A DNA stretch of 64,000 nucleotides from Micromonospora pisi (GTDB lineage: Bacteria > Actinomycetota > Actinomycetes > Mycobacteriales > Micromonosporaceae). The translations under genes were made by a program, and so were the position numbers. Positions within the stretch are counted from its first letter, which is position 1; the number at the start of each line of letters is the position of its first letter. Location of the stretch: the NCBI RefSeq assembly GCF_003633685.1, contig NZ_RBKT01000001.1, positions 1,364,001 through 1,428,000 of the forward strand, given 5' to 3'. The notes beneath the pieces are model-generated. The model had not been told where the DNA came from. It was given only the letters and a program-made list of their open reading frames with translations, and did not search any database. Shown here one piece after another: positions 51,135 to 61,300 of the stretch.

Positions 51135-51556
51135 TGCGGCGGTGGCACGGTCGAGCCCGCGGCCACCGCAGGCGCCGGAACCAGGCGGGTCAACTGGTCG
51201 ACCCGTTGTAGTCGCCCATCCCGGGCCAGCTGGCCGAACATGTAGATCTCGGTGGCGATGACACTTCCCTTGACCATGACCGCGGTCAGGATGTACCGGG
51301 CCGCCACGCGGTCACCAGACACCAAGGTCTCATGAAGTTCGGTATGCACGCTGGCGGCCCTCCGGCGAGCAGGCCGCACATGCGCAAGAAGCTTCTCGCG
51401 GTCGAGTGGTATCCCGTCGTTGTAGAGCACGAAGTCGGGCGTGTGGTAACGGTCGAAAACCGTGGCGGCATCGTCCTCCCCGAAGGCGACCTCCACCGGA
51501 TACCCGGTGAGGTACGCGCCGAGATTGCGGCCGGGAAGATTTTCTTCACTGGGCAT
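51131..51556 (-). CDS. SnoaL/NTF2-like protein
   Basis: A 141-residue cone-shaped NTF2-fold protein: VFDRYHTPDFVLYNDGIPLD, ARYILTAVMVKGSVIATEIY and FGQLARDGRLQRVDQLTRLV. Enzymes in this family are cyclases, isomerases or simple binders. ATG 51556 with GGGAG upstream is preferred; GTG 51577 would add seven residues. It is divergent from a TetR gene and coupled with the truncated second gene. Confidence 0.7.
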   Translation of the reverse strand: MPSEENLPGRNLGAYLTGYPVEVAFGEDDAATVFDRYHTPDFVLYNDGIPLDREKLLAHVRPARRRAASVHTELHETLVSGDRVAARYILTAVMVKGSVIATEIYMFGQLARDGRLQRVDQLTRLVPAPAVAAGSTVPPPQ

Positions 51557-51590
51557 CTCGCATCGCTCCCATCGCACCGCAGTTAACTCT

Positions 51591-51602
51591 GACAGCGCTG
51601 TC
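51591..51602. promoter_or_regulatory. TetR operator-like 12-bp palindrome
   Basis: GACAGCGCTGTC is a perfect palindrome midway between the divergent SnoaL and TetR genes, about 33 bp upstream of the TetR start. Probable binding site of the adjacent regulator. Confidence 0.5.
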
Positions 51603-51634
51603 CAATGTAAGCCAGGCGAGTATTCTTGACAACC

Positions 51635-52282
51635 GTGTCCGAGTTATCTGAGCCGCGAACGCGACGACGGCGTGCCGACGCCGAGCGAAGCATCGCCGTA
51701 ACCCTCGATGCCGCTATCAACCTGTTAGGCAAGCGACCCGAGGCGAGCATGGAGGAGATCGCGGCCGAGGCAGGCGTCGCCCGTCAGACCGTCTACGCCC
51801 ACTTCGCGTCGCGCGACGCGTTGCTCAGAGCCATCGTCGACCGAATCACCGCCGAGGTCGTGGCTGCCCTCGACGCGGTGGACCTCGAAACCGGTTCCGC
51901 CGCAGACGCCCTGGGTCGGTGGGCGGATGCCAGTTGGACGCTTCTCTACCGGTACCCGATCCTGCTCACCCCCGCCATGGCCAGCGCGAACCCACAGGAA
52001 GATCACGAACGGCATCTGCCGATCACCGACCGACTCGACTCGCTCGTCCGTCGGGGGCAACGATCAGGCGAGTTCCACCGCGATACGCCTGCGGCCTGGC
52101 TGGTGGCAGCCATCATCAGCCTGGGCCACACCGCCGGGCAGCAGGTACAGGCGGGCCTGATGAGCATCCGCGATGCCGGCACGGCCTTCCGCGAGAGCGC
52201 GCGGCGCATCTGCACCAGAGATATCGATCCTTACGGACCGGCAGACGCCGGCAGGGCCGTCGCAGATGGGTCCGACGACTGA
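51635..52282 (+). CDS. TetR/AcrR-family regulator
   Basis: About 215 residues. The helix-turn-helix is MEEIAAEAGVARQTVYAHFA (about residues 36-57), preceded by a basic tail RTRRRRADAERS. C-terminal domain with WTLLYRYPILLTPAMA. GTG 51635 is used; a TTG nine bases upstream is possible. Divergent from the SnoaL-like genes, which it probably controls together with itself through the GACAGCGCTGTC site. Confidence 0.8.
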   Translation: MSELSEPRTRRRRADAERSIAVTLDAAINLLGKRPEASMEEIAAEAGVARQTVYAHFASRDALLRAIVDRITAEVVAALDAVDLETGSAADALGRWADASWTLLYRYPILLTPAMASANPQEDHERHLPITDRLDSLVRRGQRSGEFHRDTPAAWLVAAIISLGHTAGQQVQAGLMSIRDAGTAFRESARRICTRDIDPYGPADAGRAVADGSDD

Positions 52283-52316
52283 CGCCGCAGCAGACCAGCC
52301 CGGAGGCGGTCGCCGC

Positions 52317-52898
52317 TCAGGCCGCCAGCAGCGCCACGAGCAGCGCGGGCAGCATCACGAACGGCGCCGCGAGCCGGACCAACTGCCAGGCCCACACCCG
52401 TCCCGGCGGGCAGACCGGCATCGCCTCCCGGGCGCACAAGTAGGCGAGCAGCGCCAGCGCGCCGGCCCAACGACCGACCCGCAGACCCACGAGGAATGGT
52501 CCGGCGCCGCCTACCCCGACCATCAGATCCCGGGTGTACGGCGCGTGCCCGCCGCCCCTGAAGCTGTAGTCCAACAGCAGCAGGTCGGATCCGACCAGCA
52601 GCACGGCGAGCGGCAGCAGTGCCCGGAACAGGCGCGGGTGCGATCGGCGCAGCAGGAGAAGCAGCGCCACGGCCACGACAGGCAGAGCTGTCGTCGCCCA
52701 GCCGATGCCGGCCATGCCAAGCCGCCCGCAGCCGGAGATCCGGCAGGCGAGCTGGGCGTACGCCGGGATGTAGCCGATCCGGGCCGCCATCGCCAGTACG
52801 AGGACGAGCAGCACGCCGACGGAGAAGACGATTACCGCGAACAGCAGCCCGAGGCAGCCGCCGACGGCGGCGCGCTTCGAATCCGTACGCGGGTTCAC
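52317..52898 (-). CDS. Membrane protein of unknown function
   Basis: A 193-residue protein with about five hydrophobic segments (CLGLLFAVIVFSVGVLLVLV near the start; LLPLAVLLVGSDLLLLDYSF in the middle). Cysteines near residues 52 and 57 (CRISGCG) face outside if the N-terminus is in. No family recognised. GTG start at 52898. It lies alone between the convergent TetR gene and the TrmH gene. Confidence 0.6.
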   Translation of the reverse strand: MNPRTDSKRAAVGGCLGLLFAVIVFSVGVLLVLVLAMAARIGYIPAYAQLACRISGCGRLGMAGIGWATTALPVVAVALLLLLRRSHPRLFRALLPLAVLLVGSDLLLLDYSFRGGGHAPYTRDLMVGVGGAGPFLVGLRVGRWAGALALLAYLCAREAMPVCPPGRVWAWQLVRLAAPFVMLPALLVALLAA

Positions 52899-53062
52899 GC
52901 AGTGGCCGACAACAGCGCTTCGGTCACCGGGGGACGGACCGGCGGCGAACCAGCTGACGTACCGATGTGAACCATCACGATTTCCTTTACGGATCGCCGT
53001 CGGGCACAGATCGCGGTCGACACCTGCCGTCGATCACCTCGGGCCGGCCGTCCCCGCTTCCG

Positions 53063-53872
53063 CTACAACGGGTCGTTGCGGCCGAGTTCCCAGAAGGCGA
53101 CCGCCGCCGCGGCGGCCACGTTCAGCGAGTCCACGCCGCGCCGCATCGGCAGCGACACGCGTACGTCGCTTGCGGTCTGCGCCGCCGCGGTGAGGCCCGG
53201 GCCCTCGGCGCCCAGGAGCAACGCCGCCCGCTCCCGCTGCGCCGGGGTGAGCCGCTGCATCGGTACGGCGTCCGGAGCCGGCGTCATGGCGAGCACGGTG
53301 AAGCCCGCCTCCCGAACCTGGTCCAGCCCCTCCGGCCAGCGCTCGAACTTGGCGTACGGGACCGCGAACACCTCACCCATGCTGACCCGTACGCTGCGCC
53401 GGTAGAGCGGGTCGGCACAGGTGGGTGACAGGAGAACCGCGTCTATGCCAAGCGCTGCCGCTCCTCGGTAGATGGCCCCGAGATTGGTGTGGTTGTTGAC
53501 GTCCTCCAATATGACCACCCGGCGGGCGGTCTGGAGCACTTCGGCGACGGTCGGCAGTTCCCGCCGGTGGAACGAGGCGAGCACGCCCCGGTGCACGTGG
53601 AATCCGGTCGCCTTCTCCAGCACGTCCGGGGTGGCGGCATAGACCGGCGCGTCGCCGGTGTCGAGGTCGCCGAGCTGGTCGACCCGCTTCGCGTCCACCA
53701 GGAACGAGCGCGGCGGGTAGCCGGCCCGGAGCGCCCGCCGTAGGACCAGTTCGCCTTCGGCGATGAACAGGCCGTGCGGCGGTTCCCAACGGGTACGCAG
53801 CTCGACGTCGGTCAGCGCGCGGTAGTCGGCGATCCGGTCGTCGGCGGGGTCGGTGATCTCCAGGACGGGCAC
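53063..53872 (-). CDS. TrmH/SpoU-family RNA 2'-O-methyltransferase
   Basis: A 269-residue protein with all three SPOUT motifs: EDVNNHTNLGAIYRGAAALG (motif 1, about residue 124), LLLGAEGPGLTAAA (motif 2, about 218) and SLPMRRGVDSLNVAAAAAVA (motif 3, about 240). The N-terminal substrate-binding domain includes GLFIAEGELVLRRALRAGY. It methylates a ribose in tRNA or rRNA; the site is not predictable. ATG 53872; no operon partners. Confidence 0.85.
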   Translation of the reverse strand: MPVLEITDPADDRIADYRALTDVELRTRWEPPHGLFIAEGELVLRRALRAGYPPRSFLVDAKRVDQLGDLDTGDAPVYAATPDVLEKATGFHVHRGVLASFHRRELPTVAEVLQTARRVVILEDVNNHTNLGAIYRGAAALGIDAVLLSPTCADPLYRRSVRVSMGEVFAVPYAKFERWPEGLDQVREAGFTVLAMTPAPDAVPMQRLTPAQRERAALLLGAEGPGLTAAAQTASDVRVSLPMRRGVDSLNVAAAAAVAFWELGRNDPL

Positions 53873-53967
53873 GTCGCCGATTCTCTCCCGCCGCCGTCAC
53901 CGACCGGGCGGCTCCCCCTCCCGCTGCCGGTCCGGTCACCCCGAAGACAGTTCCCGGGCCGGTGCCG

Positions 53968-54300
53968 TCAGGGGGCGATCTCCAGGTACGCGATCAGGTC
54001 GTCACGGAGCCGGAACCGGAACCTCAGGTCGACGACGTTGCCCGGGAAGTTGCCTTCGAGGCGGGTGGTGACGAGGTAGCCGTCCGGCCCGTCCGGCTTC
54101 GCGCCCAGGACCTCGACGGTGTATTCGTACGCCGTGGCGACCTCGTCCCGCCACTGCCGGATCTCGGCCCGACCTCGGTGGGTTCGGCCTTCGTCGATTA
54201 CGACGGCATCATCGGCGAAGCTCGCCACCAGCGCGTCCCGGTCGCCGTTCTCGGTGGCCGCGAAATACCTGGTGACGGCACTGGGCACTGGTACGGACAT
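53968..54300 (-). CDS. SnoaL/NTF2-like protein (second)
   Basis: A 110-residue protein with the usual SnoaL pattern: VTRYFAATENGDRDALVASF, then DDAVVIDEGRTHRGRAEIRQ and a C-terminal sheet. ATG 54300 follows AGGAGG. It may bind a small ligand. A palindrome lies 46-70 bp upstream, so it is likely regulated, but no regulator gene is adjacent. Confidence 0.75.
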   Translation of the reverse strand: MSVPVPSAVTRYFAATENGDRDALVASFADDAVVIDEGRTHRGRAEIRQWRDEVATAYEYTVEVLGAKPDGPDGYLVTTRLEGNFPGNVVDLRFRFRLRDDLIAYLEIAP

Positions 54301-54345
54301 GGCACTGCCTCCTCTTCGTCGACGGATCACCTCGATGACCCTCAT

Positions 54346-54369
54346 GCGCTATACGACTAACTATAGCGC
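54346..54369. promoter_or_regulatory. Operator-like inverted repeat upstream of the SnoaL-like gene
   Basis: GCGCTATA (54346-54353) and TATAGCGC (54362-54369) are perfect arms with an eight-base spacer. It is AT-rich in the middle and sits where the promoter of the minus-strand gene should be. Confidence 0.5.
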
Positions 54370-54568
54370 TGATTCACGGGCCGACGACCCTCACGAAAAC
54401 GCCCAACCAACGAGACGTTTGAGCAGCTCACGGTGGTTAAGTCGGGCACAAAACGGACACCGGAGCGTCGCGATCTGTACAGAGGACTTCCGGCCACATC
54501 CCTCGCAGGCGTTGGCTGGATGCACGGCCAATCGACTCGACCCGAACTGACTGTCGAAGGGAACGACC

Positions 54569-54844
54569 ATGGCTGCTCCGACCATCACCAGCGCGACTCT
54601 GAACAAGAGCACCTTCGCCCCGGGCGAAACCATGATCCTCACAGTGGTGGGGACGGACCCCGACGAAGAGACGATCGAGATCAGCCTCTCGATACGGAGC
54701 CGGACCTCCGGCGCCACCGCAGCACCGATCCTGGTGACCACGATCCTGGACGAGTTGCATTCCGTCGCCACCGACTCCGGCCCCCGGACCTGGACCCAGA
54801 TCGCCCGTACGGGCTCCACCTTCGTCCTGACCAGCGTCGCGTGA
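54569..54844 (+). CDS. Small Ig-like protein of phage type
   Basis: A 91-residue beta-rich protein: MAAPTITSATLNKSTFAPGE, TMILTVVGTDPDEETIEISL, then WTQIARTGSTFVLTSVA. The alternating Thr/Val pattern and GTDPD fit an Ig-like beta sandwich. GAAGGGA lies upstream. The stop TGA overlaps the ATG of the beta-helix gene (TGATG), so both are translated together. Pairs like this occur in actinobacterial prophage-type loci. No signal peptide. Confidence 0.5.
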   Translation: MAAPTITSATLNKSTFAPGETMILTVVGTDPDEETIEISLSIRSRTSGATAAPILVTTILDELHSVATDSGPRTWTQIARTGSTFVLTSVA

Positions 54845-55779
54845 TGGCCACCGTCACCGTATGGCTGCGGAACCGAACCTCCGGCGTGCTCTCCGCACCG
54901 GTCACCCTCACCTACGACGTCGGCATGACGCACGGGCAGCAGCTCACCCGGAGCAACATCGGCCCGACCGGGCCACTACAGCCCTCCGGCCCGATCGTCA
55001 CCACCCAGGACGACCAGGTGTTCGAGAACCTCGACATCACCGGCTTCCTCGACGTACGCCACAACGTGACGTTGCGCAACTGCCAGATCGTCGGCGACCT
55101 CGGCCAGGGCAACGCCGCGTACACCATCAAGCACCAGCGGAACCTGGGCCGGAAGCTGACCCTGCACAACTGCCGCGTCATCACCCGGTCGCCGAACACC
55201 AAGGGGCTGGTCTCCTGGGGCAACGGCCAGACCGACGCGGCCGACAGCCTCTTCCTCGGCGGTACGGACAACGTCTACCTCAAGCCCGGCACCGCACCGG
55301 CGAGCGGGTTCGCGCACACCTTCACCCGCTGCTTCTTCGGCGACGTGCAACGAACCCCGGGCAGCCACTCCGACTGCTTCCAGATCGACGGCGGCGCCGG
55401 TGGGGTGCTGCTCGACCGCTGCTCGATCAACAGTTTCAGCCTGGCGACCGGCGAGGATCCCACCACCGCCCAGGCCTCGGTCAACTCTCGCGCGTCCGGC
55501 GGGCTCATCCTCACCTACCCGTCCGGCGCCCCGGAACAGATCGACCGGGTCCAGGTGGTGAACTGCTACTTCGACGGCGGCAACTACACTCTCGACACCG
55601 TCCCCCCGGACGGGCCCGTCCCCACCGAGGTCGTGCTCGCCGGCAACACCTTCGGCCTGCACCACACGTACGGGCCGATCCGGACCGGGCAGGGGCAGGT
55701 CACCCGCGACAACACCTGGGCGGTGTCGGGAGTGACGACCACCGGCCGTGCCGTCATCGCCGGCCAGCCGGTCGAGTAG
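54844..55779 (+). CDS. Right-handed beta-helix protein
   Basis: A 311-residue protein. It opens with a second Ig-like strand set (TVTVWLRNRTSGVLSAPVTL) and then shows parallel beta-helix rungs: VFENLDITGFLDVRHNVTLR, NCQIVGDL, LTLHNCRVITRS, HSDCFQIDGGAGGVLLDRCS, VQVVNCYFDGGNYTL. Proteins of this plan are tail-spike-like or pectate-lyase-like. HSDCFQID is a carbohydrate-processing-type segment, but I cannot assign a reaction. No signal peptide is visible, which fits a phage-particle protein rather than a secreted enzyme. Coupled to the preceding gene by TGATG. Confidence 0.6.
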   Translation: MATVTVWLRNRTSGVLSAPVTLTYDVGMTHGQQLTRSNIGPTGPLQPSGPIVTTQDDQVFENLDITGFLDVRHNVTLRNCQIVGDLGQGNAAYTIKHQRNLGRKLTLHNCRVITRSPNTKGLVSWGNGQTDAADSLFLGGTDNVYLKPGTAPASGFAHTFTRCFFGDVQRTPGSHSDCFQIDGGAGGVLLDRCSINSFSLATGEDPTTAQASVNSRASGGLILTYPSGAPEQIDRVQVVNCYFDGGNYTLDTVPPDGPVPTEVVLAGNTFGLHHTYGPIRTGQGQVTRDNTWAVSGVTTTGRAVIAGQPVE

Positions 55780-55797
55780 CGCCGGACCCGTCGCCGG

Positions 55798-57234
55798 TCA
55801 GCGGGACAGGCCGGCACCCGCCGGCACGTCGTCGGTCGCCTGTTCCCGAGGATCGCCGAGGGTGCGGTCGACGAGGGCGAGCAGCGCGGCGACGCCGGTG
55901 GCGGCGATGATCAGCCAACCGATGGTGTGAATACCGCCGTCGGTCGGGCGGTCGCCGAAGGTGAGCCCGATGACACCGGAAGAGACGATCGCCCCGAGGT
56001 AGATCGAGGTACGGGAGAGCCCCGACGCGACCCCGAGTTGGTCGGCCGGTGCCTGACGGTAGAGCGCGGCCTGGTTCGCCACCGAGGCGAGCCCCTGCGG
56101 TACACCGAAGAGCGCGGCGATGCCGAGCAGCAGCCAGACCGGCGCGCCCGAGGTGAGGGTGACGAGGAGCAACCCGCCGAGGCAGGGCAGCAGCCCGGCG
56201 AGGACGAGCGGCCGGCGCAGCGCGGTGGCGCGGGCGATCACCAGCGAGGCGACACCGGCGAGGAGCGCGGTGGGCAGTTGCAGGAATCCGGCGGTGTCAC
56301 TGCTGAACCCGGCCGCGCCCTGGAGCCACTGGCTGAAGCCGTACGTCATCGAGTAGGCGGAGAAGTAGACCAGGAACAGCCGGGCGTAGGTACGGCTCAA
56401 CGCGGCGTTGCGGCCCAGCATGCGCAGGTCGAGGAAGGGCTTCGGGCGGCGCAGCTCCCAGTAGGCGAGCAGGCCCGCGAGCAGGATCGCGGCCGCGAGC
56501 AGCCCCCAGTGCCCCGATCCCGGGTCGAGCAGGAAGACGAGCAGGGCGGCGATGGTGCCGGCGAACAGCAGGATGCCGACCGGGTCGATCGAGACCAGGA
56601 GCGGTGCGTCCCGCGACACCGCCGGTCGGATCCGGTCCGACGGCAGCCAGAACACGCTCATGACCATGGCGAGGATCGCCAGCGGCACGTTGACCAGGAA
56701 GATCGCCCGCCAGTCCAGCGCCTCGATGAGCACGCCAGCGAGGGCCGGGCCGACCGCGCCGGTGGTCAGGCTCGCGATCGAGATCGCGGAGAGCAGGGCC
56801 GGTGGCGTCGCCGCGTCGAGCCGGGCCGCGCGGTCCCGGATCAGGGTCAGGGCCGAGGGGTACGCGGCGGAGGTGCCGACGCCGATCAGGACCCGGGCGG
56901 CCACGACACCGGCGAAGGTGCGGTCCAGCACCGGCAGCACTCCACCGATCAGGACGAGAACCAGGCCGACCAGGTAGATCCGCTTCGGTCCGAGCAGGTC
57001 GGCGAGCTTTCCCATCGTCGGCTGCGCGATGGCGCTGGCCAGGTAGAGGCCGGCGACCAGCCAGATCACCGTCGAGGACGCGATGCCGAAGTCGCGGGCG
57101 ATCGGCACCAGCGCGACCGCGATCATGGTGGTGTTGATCGGATTGAGCACCGGCCCGATCAGCACCGGGGCGATGAACCGGAGTCCGAAACCGGCCTGGC
57201 GCAGGCTGCTGGAGCCGGGGTGGCGAGGGCTCAT
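55798..57234 (-). CDS. MFS drug transporter (DHA2-like)
   Basis: About 478 residues and some 13-14 membrane segments. The N-terminal half contains IWLVAGLYLASAIAQPTMGK then LADLLGPKRIYLVGLVLVLI (motif A, D/R), and VLIGVGTSAAYPSALTLIRD (motif C region). This is a multidrug-exporter type. ATG 57234 has GGGAGG five bases upstream; an in-frame ATG at 57297 would add a Gly-rich 21-residue tail. Substrate unknown. Confidence 0.8.
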   Translation of the reverse strand: MSPRHPGSSSLRQAGFGLRFIAPVLIGPVLNPINTTMIAVALVPIARDFGIASSTVIWLVAGLYLASAIAQPTMGKLADLLGPKRIYLVGLVLVLIGGVLPVLDRTFAGVVAARVLIGVGTSAAYPSALTLIRDRAARLDAATPPALLSAISIASLTTGAVGPALAGVLIEALDWRAIFLVNVPLAILAMVMSVFWLPSDRIRPAVSRDAPLLVSIDPVGILLFAGTIAALLVFLLDPGSGHWGLLAAAILLAGLLAYWELRRPKPFLDLRMLGRNAALSRTYARLFLVYFSAYSMTYGFSQWLQGAAGFSSDTAGFLQLPTALLAGVASLVIARATALRRPLVLAGLLPCLGGLLLVTLTSGAPVWLLLGIAALFGVPQGLASVANQAALYRQAPADQLGVASGLSRTSIYLGAIVSSGVIGLTFGDRPTDGGIHTIGWLIIAATGVAALLALVDRTLGDPREQATDDVPAGAGLSR

Positions 57235-57308
57235 CCAGCCTCCCCCGCCACCCGCTCCACGATCACCCGGCCAGTCTGCTCCGGAGACGCCGGTCACACG
57301 ATCGCGCC

Positions 57309-58187
57309 CTACCGGGTCAGCAGGTCACGCAGGGCCTTGACCACGTCGGCCGGGGCCTCCTCGGCCATGAAGTGACCGCAGGAAACCGTACGGTGCTCCA
57401 GGTCGCCCGCCCACCGCCGCCACAGTGCCGCCGCGTCGAACCCGAGCGCGGCACCCCAGTCCTGTTGCAGCACGGTGACCGGCATCCGCAGCCGGTTCCC
57501 GGCCGCGCGGTCCACGGTGTCGTGCTCCACGTCGACGTACGCCGACGCGCGGTAGTCCGCGACGATCGAGGTGACCGCCGCCCGGGACGCCGCCAGGTAC
57601 GCCGCGCGTACGTCGGCCGGGATGGCGTCCGGGTTCCGGCTCCAGATGTCCAGGAAGTGGCCGAAGAACGCGTCGGCACTGTCGGCGATCATCCGCTCGG
57701 GCAGGCCAGGCGGCTGCGCCATCAGGTAGAGGTGGAATCCGACGGCGGCCGAGGCGCCCCGCATCACCTCCCACATGTCCAGGGTCGGGAGCACGTCCAG
57801 CGACGCCAGGTGGGTGACGGTCCCCGGGTGGTCGAGACCGGCCCGGATGGCGACCAGCGCGCCCCGGTCGTGCCCGGCCAGTGCGAACCGGTCGTGCCCG
57901 AGTGAGCGTGCGAGCGCCACCACGTCGGCGGCCATGGTCCGCTTGGCGTACGCCTGCCCGTCCAGGTCGGCCGGCTTGTCGCTGTCGCCGTAACCGCGCA
58001 GGTCCGGCACGATCACGGTGTGGTCGGCCGCCAGGTCGGCGGCGACGTGGCGCCACATCAGGTGGGTCTGCGGGAAGCCGTGCAGCAGCACGATCGGCCG
58101 GCCGGAGCCGGCGACCGCCACGTTCAACGCCACCTGATCGGCGACGGGTACCCGACGGTAGTCAAATCCGGTGATCCTCGGTGTCAC
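57309..58187 (-). CDS. Alpha/beta hydrolase, haloalkane dehalogenase/epoxide hydrolase type
   Basis: A 292-residue enzyme. Oxyanion motif VLLHGFPQTHLMWR, nucleophile elbow LAGHDRGALVAI with Asp rather than Ser, and the base in VSCGHFMAEEAPADV. The Asp nucleophile puts it with haloacetate dehalogenases or epoxide hydrolases rather than esterases. LRGYGDSDKP follows the oxyanion hole. GTG 58187 has GAGAAGGG upstream; a longer ATG start at 58262 lacks one. It is divergent from the SARP-type regulator. Confidence 0.8.
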   Translation of the reverse strand: MTPRITGFDYRRVPVADQVALNVAVAGSGRPIVLLHGFPQTHLMWRHVAADLAADHTVIVPDLRGYGDSDKPADLDGQAYAKRTMAADVVALARSLGHDRFALAGHDRGALVAIRAGLDHPGTVTHLASLDVLPTLDMWEVMRGASAAVGFHLYLMAQPPGLPERMIADSADAFFGHFLDIWSRNPDAIPADVRAAYLAASRAAVTSIVADYRASAYVDVEHDTVDRAAGNRLRMPVTVLQQDWGAALGFDAAALWRRWAGDLEHRTVSCGHFMAEEAPADVVKALRDLLTR

Positions 58188-58349
58188 GGTGAAGCCCTTC
58201 TCGGTCGGTGCGGAACCCCGCTCGCGCGGCTGCCGGGAAGCGTGCCCGCCACGAATCAGCAACCGATCAGCCCGCGCTCACCAGAGCCCGCGCCACCAGG
58301 GCGATCACCGCCCGGCGGGTTAGGGTTTTCCGGGAGGTGATCGGGTCCC

Positions 58350-61300
58350 GTGGTGACGTTCGGTGTGCTCGGGCCGTTGGTGGCCGAAACCGGGCACGGG
58401 CCGGTCGGACTCCGGGGGCCACGACACCGGGCGGTGCTGGCCCGCCTGCTGATCGCCCGGCGCAGGGTGGTCCCGGTCCGGCTGCTCGCCGCCGACCTCT
58501 GGGACGACCCACCCGAGGGGGCGGTCGGTGCGATCCAGACCTTCGTCGCCGCGCTGCGCCAGGCCATCGAGCCGGACCGGCCACCGAGGACCCCGGCCCG
58601 GCTCCTGGTCACCGAGACACCCGGCTACGCGCTGCGGGCCGCACCCGACGCGGTGGACGCCTGGCGTTTCGAGTCCGCGCTCACCGACTCCGCCGAACTG
58701 CTCGCCGCCGGGGCGGCAGCGACGGCGCTGAGCAGCCTGGACAACGCGCTCGCCGGGTGGCGGGGCCCGGCGTACTCGGAGTTCGCCGACGAACACTGGG
58801 CCCGCGCCGAGGCCACCCGCCTGCACGAGCTGCGACTGCTGGCGGTGGAGCGGCGGGCGGAGGCGGCACTCGCACTCGGCCGGGCCGAACTGGTCGCCGC
58901 CGACCTCCGCGCCCAGGTGGCGGAACATCCGTGGCGGGAGCAGGCGTGGCGGCTGCTCGCGCTCGCGCTGTACCGCGCCGGCCGACAGGGCGAGGCGCTC
59001 GACGCGCTGCGTACGGCACGGCACGCCCTGGTCGCCGAACTGGGCCTCGATCCCGGTCCCGACCTGCGGCAGCTGGAGGCGGACATCCTCACCCAGTCGC
59101 CCCGGCTCGACGCCGCGGTGCCGCACACACCGGTCGTACGGGCCGACCCGGTCCCGCCGACAGGCGACGCACGGATGGTCGGCCGAGATCCGGAACTCGC
59201 CCGGCTGGACTCGGCCGCGGCAACCGTGCTGTCCTCCCGTCGCCTCGGGCTGGCACTCGTCTCGGGCGACGCCGGGGCTGGCAAGAGCACCCTCGCCCAG
59301 GCGCTGACCGCGACGCTGACCGCCCGGGGCTGGACCACCGCGTGGGGCCGCAACCCCGAACACGAAGGAGCCCCGGCCGCCTGGCCGTGGACCCAGCTGC
59401 TCACCGGCCTCGCGGACGCGGGCCACCCACCGGCGCCGCCGACCAGCGTCCCGGTGGACGGCTCGACGGACCAGGCGTCGGCCCGGTTCCGGATGCACCG
59501 CGCGGTCGTGTCCTATCTGGAGGACGTCGCCGGGCAGGGGCCGCTGCTGCTGGTCCTCGACGACCTGCACCTGGCCGGTGAGGAGACACTCGCCCTGCTC
59601 ACCGGGCTCGTCGACGAACCCGTGAACCGGCCGATCCTGGTCGTGGCGACGTTCCGTACCACCGGGATCACCGTCGGGCTGACCGAACTGCTCGCCCGCG
59701 CCGCCCGTACCGAGCCGGCCCGGATCTACCTCGGTGGGCTGCCCGTGACAGCGGTCGGCGAACTCGTGCGCGCGACCATCCGCCGGGAGGTGCCCGAGCG
59801 GACCGCGCGGATCATCCACGAACGCAGCGGCGGAAACCCCTTCTTCGTACGCGAGCTGGCCCGGCTCTTCGACGCCGACGGTGAGGCCGCGTTGTCCGGC
59901 GTACCCGCCGGGGTACGGGACGTCATCCGGCACCGGCTCGACGCCCTGCCCGAAGCCGCCCGTACGGTCCTGCGACAGGCCGCCGTCATCGGCCGCGACG
60001 TCGACCTGGACCTGCTGGTCCCCCTGGCCGGCGACGAGGACCTGGTGCTCGACACCATGGACTCCGCGCTGCTGTTGGGGTTCCTGGTCGAGTCCGGGCC
60101 GGACCGGACCCGGTTCGCGCACGCGCTGGTCCGCGACACCCTCTACGAGGAGGTGTCGCATGCGCGGCGGGCCCGCTGGCACACCGGCGTCGCCGAGACC
60201 CTGGAACGGCTGCGCCCCGACGACGTCGAAGCCCTCGCCCACCACTTCCTGAGCGCGCGGACCCGGGCGACCTCGGCGCGGGCCGCCCACTACGCCGTCG
60301 CCGCGGCACGGCGCGCCGAGCGCGGGTTCGCCCCGCACACCGCCGCCCGACTCTGGCAGGCGGCCCTGGACGCGTACGAGAACGCGGACCCGACCGACGT
60401 ACGGACCCGGCTGGAACTCGTGATGGGGCTGGTACGGGCGCTCGCGGTGACCGGTGGACTGGAAGCCGCCCGGCGGCACCGGGCCGACGTGATCGCCACC
60501 GCGTGGGAGTACGGCGACCCCGAACTGACCGCCCGGGTGATCGGGGCGTTCGACGTACCCGGGATCTGGACGACCAACGACGACCCGGCGCTGGCGGACC
60601 AGGTCGTCACGGTCGCCGAACGCACCCTCGGCGCGCTCCCGGACCAGCCGACCCCGGAGCGGGCCCGGCTGCTGAGCGCGCTCGCCATGGAACTGCGCGG
60701 CACCCGCTCCGACCGGGGAGCCGAGGCGGCCCGCGAGGCGGAGTCGATCGCCCGCGCCCTCGGCGACCCGGCCCTGCTCGGCTTCGCCCTGAACGCACGG
60801 TTCATGCACAGCTTCGACCAGGCCGGGCGCGCACCGGAGCGCGCTGCGATCGGCTCCGAACTGGTCGCCCTCGCCGCCGCACACGACCTGGTCACCTTCG
60901 AGGTCCTCGGCCACCTCGTGCTGCTCCAGGCGCACTCGGCACTGGCCGACTTCGACACCGCCGACAAACACGCCACCGCCGCCGACCGGCTCGCCGAACG
61001 CCACGAGATCCCGCTGGTCGGGGTCTTCACCGACTGGTACGCGGCGCTACGGCTCGCCGCGGCGGGACGTACGGCGCGGGCCGAGTCCGCGTACCGGGAC
61101 GCCTCGACCCGGCTCGGGGCGACCGGCATGTGGGGCATGGAGCGGGGCATCCTGCCGCTGGCGCTGCTCGCCCTGCGGCTGCGGGACGGGCGACCGCCGG
61201 TGGTGGACCCGGACGCCGACTGGGGTCCGTACCGGGACTGGGTCCGTCCGCTCGGCCTGCTCACGGCCGGCGACCGGGACGGGGCGCTGGTCGCGCTACG

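Noticed and set aside
58320-61004. Minus-strand open frame of about 890 codons opposite the SARP regulator
   Set aside because: Gly/Arg/Pro-rich shadow without family motifs.
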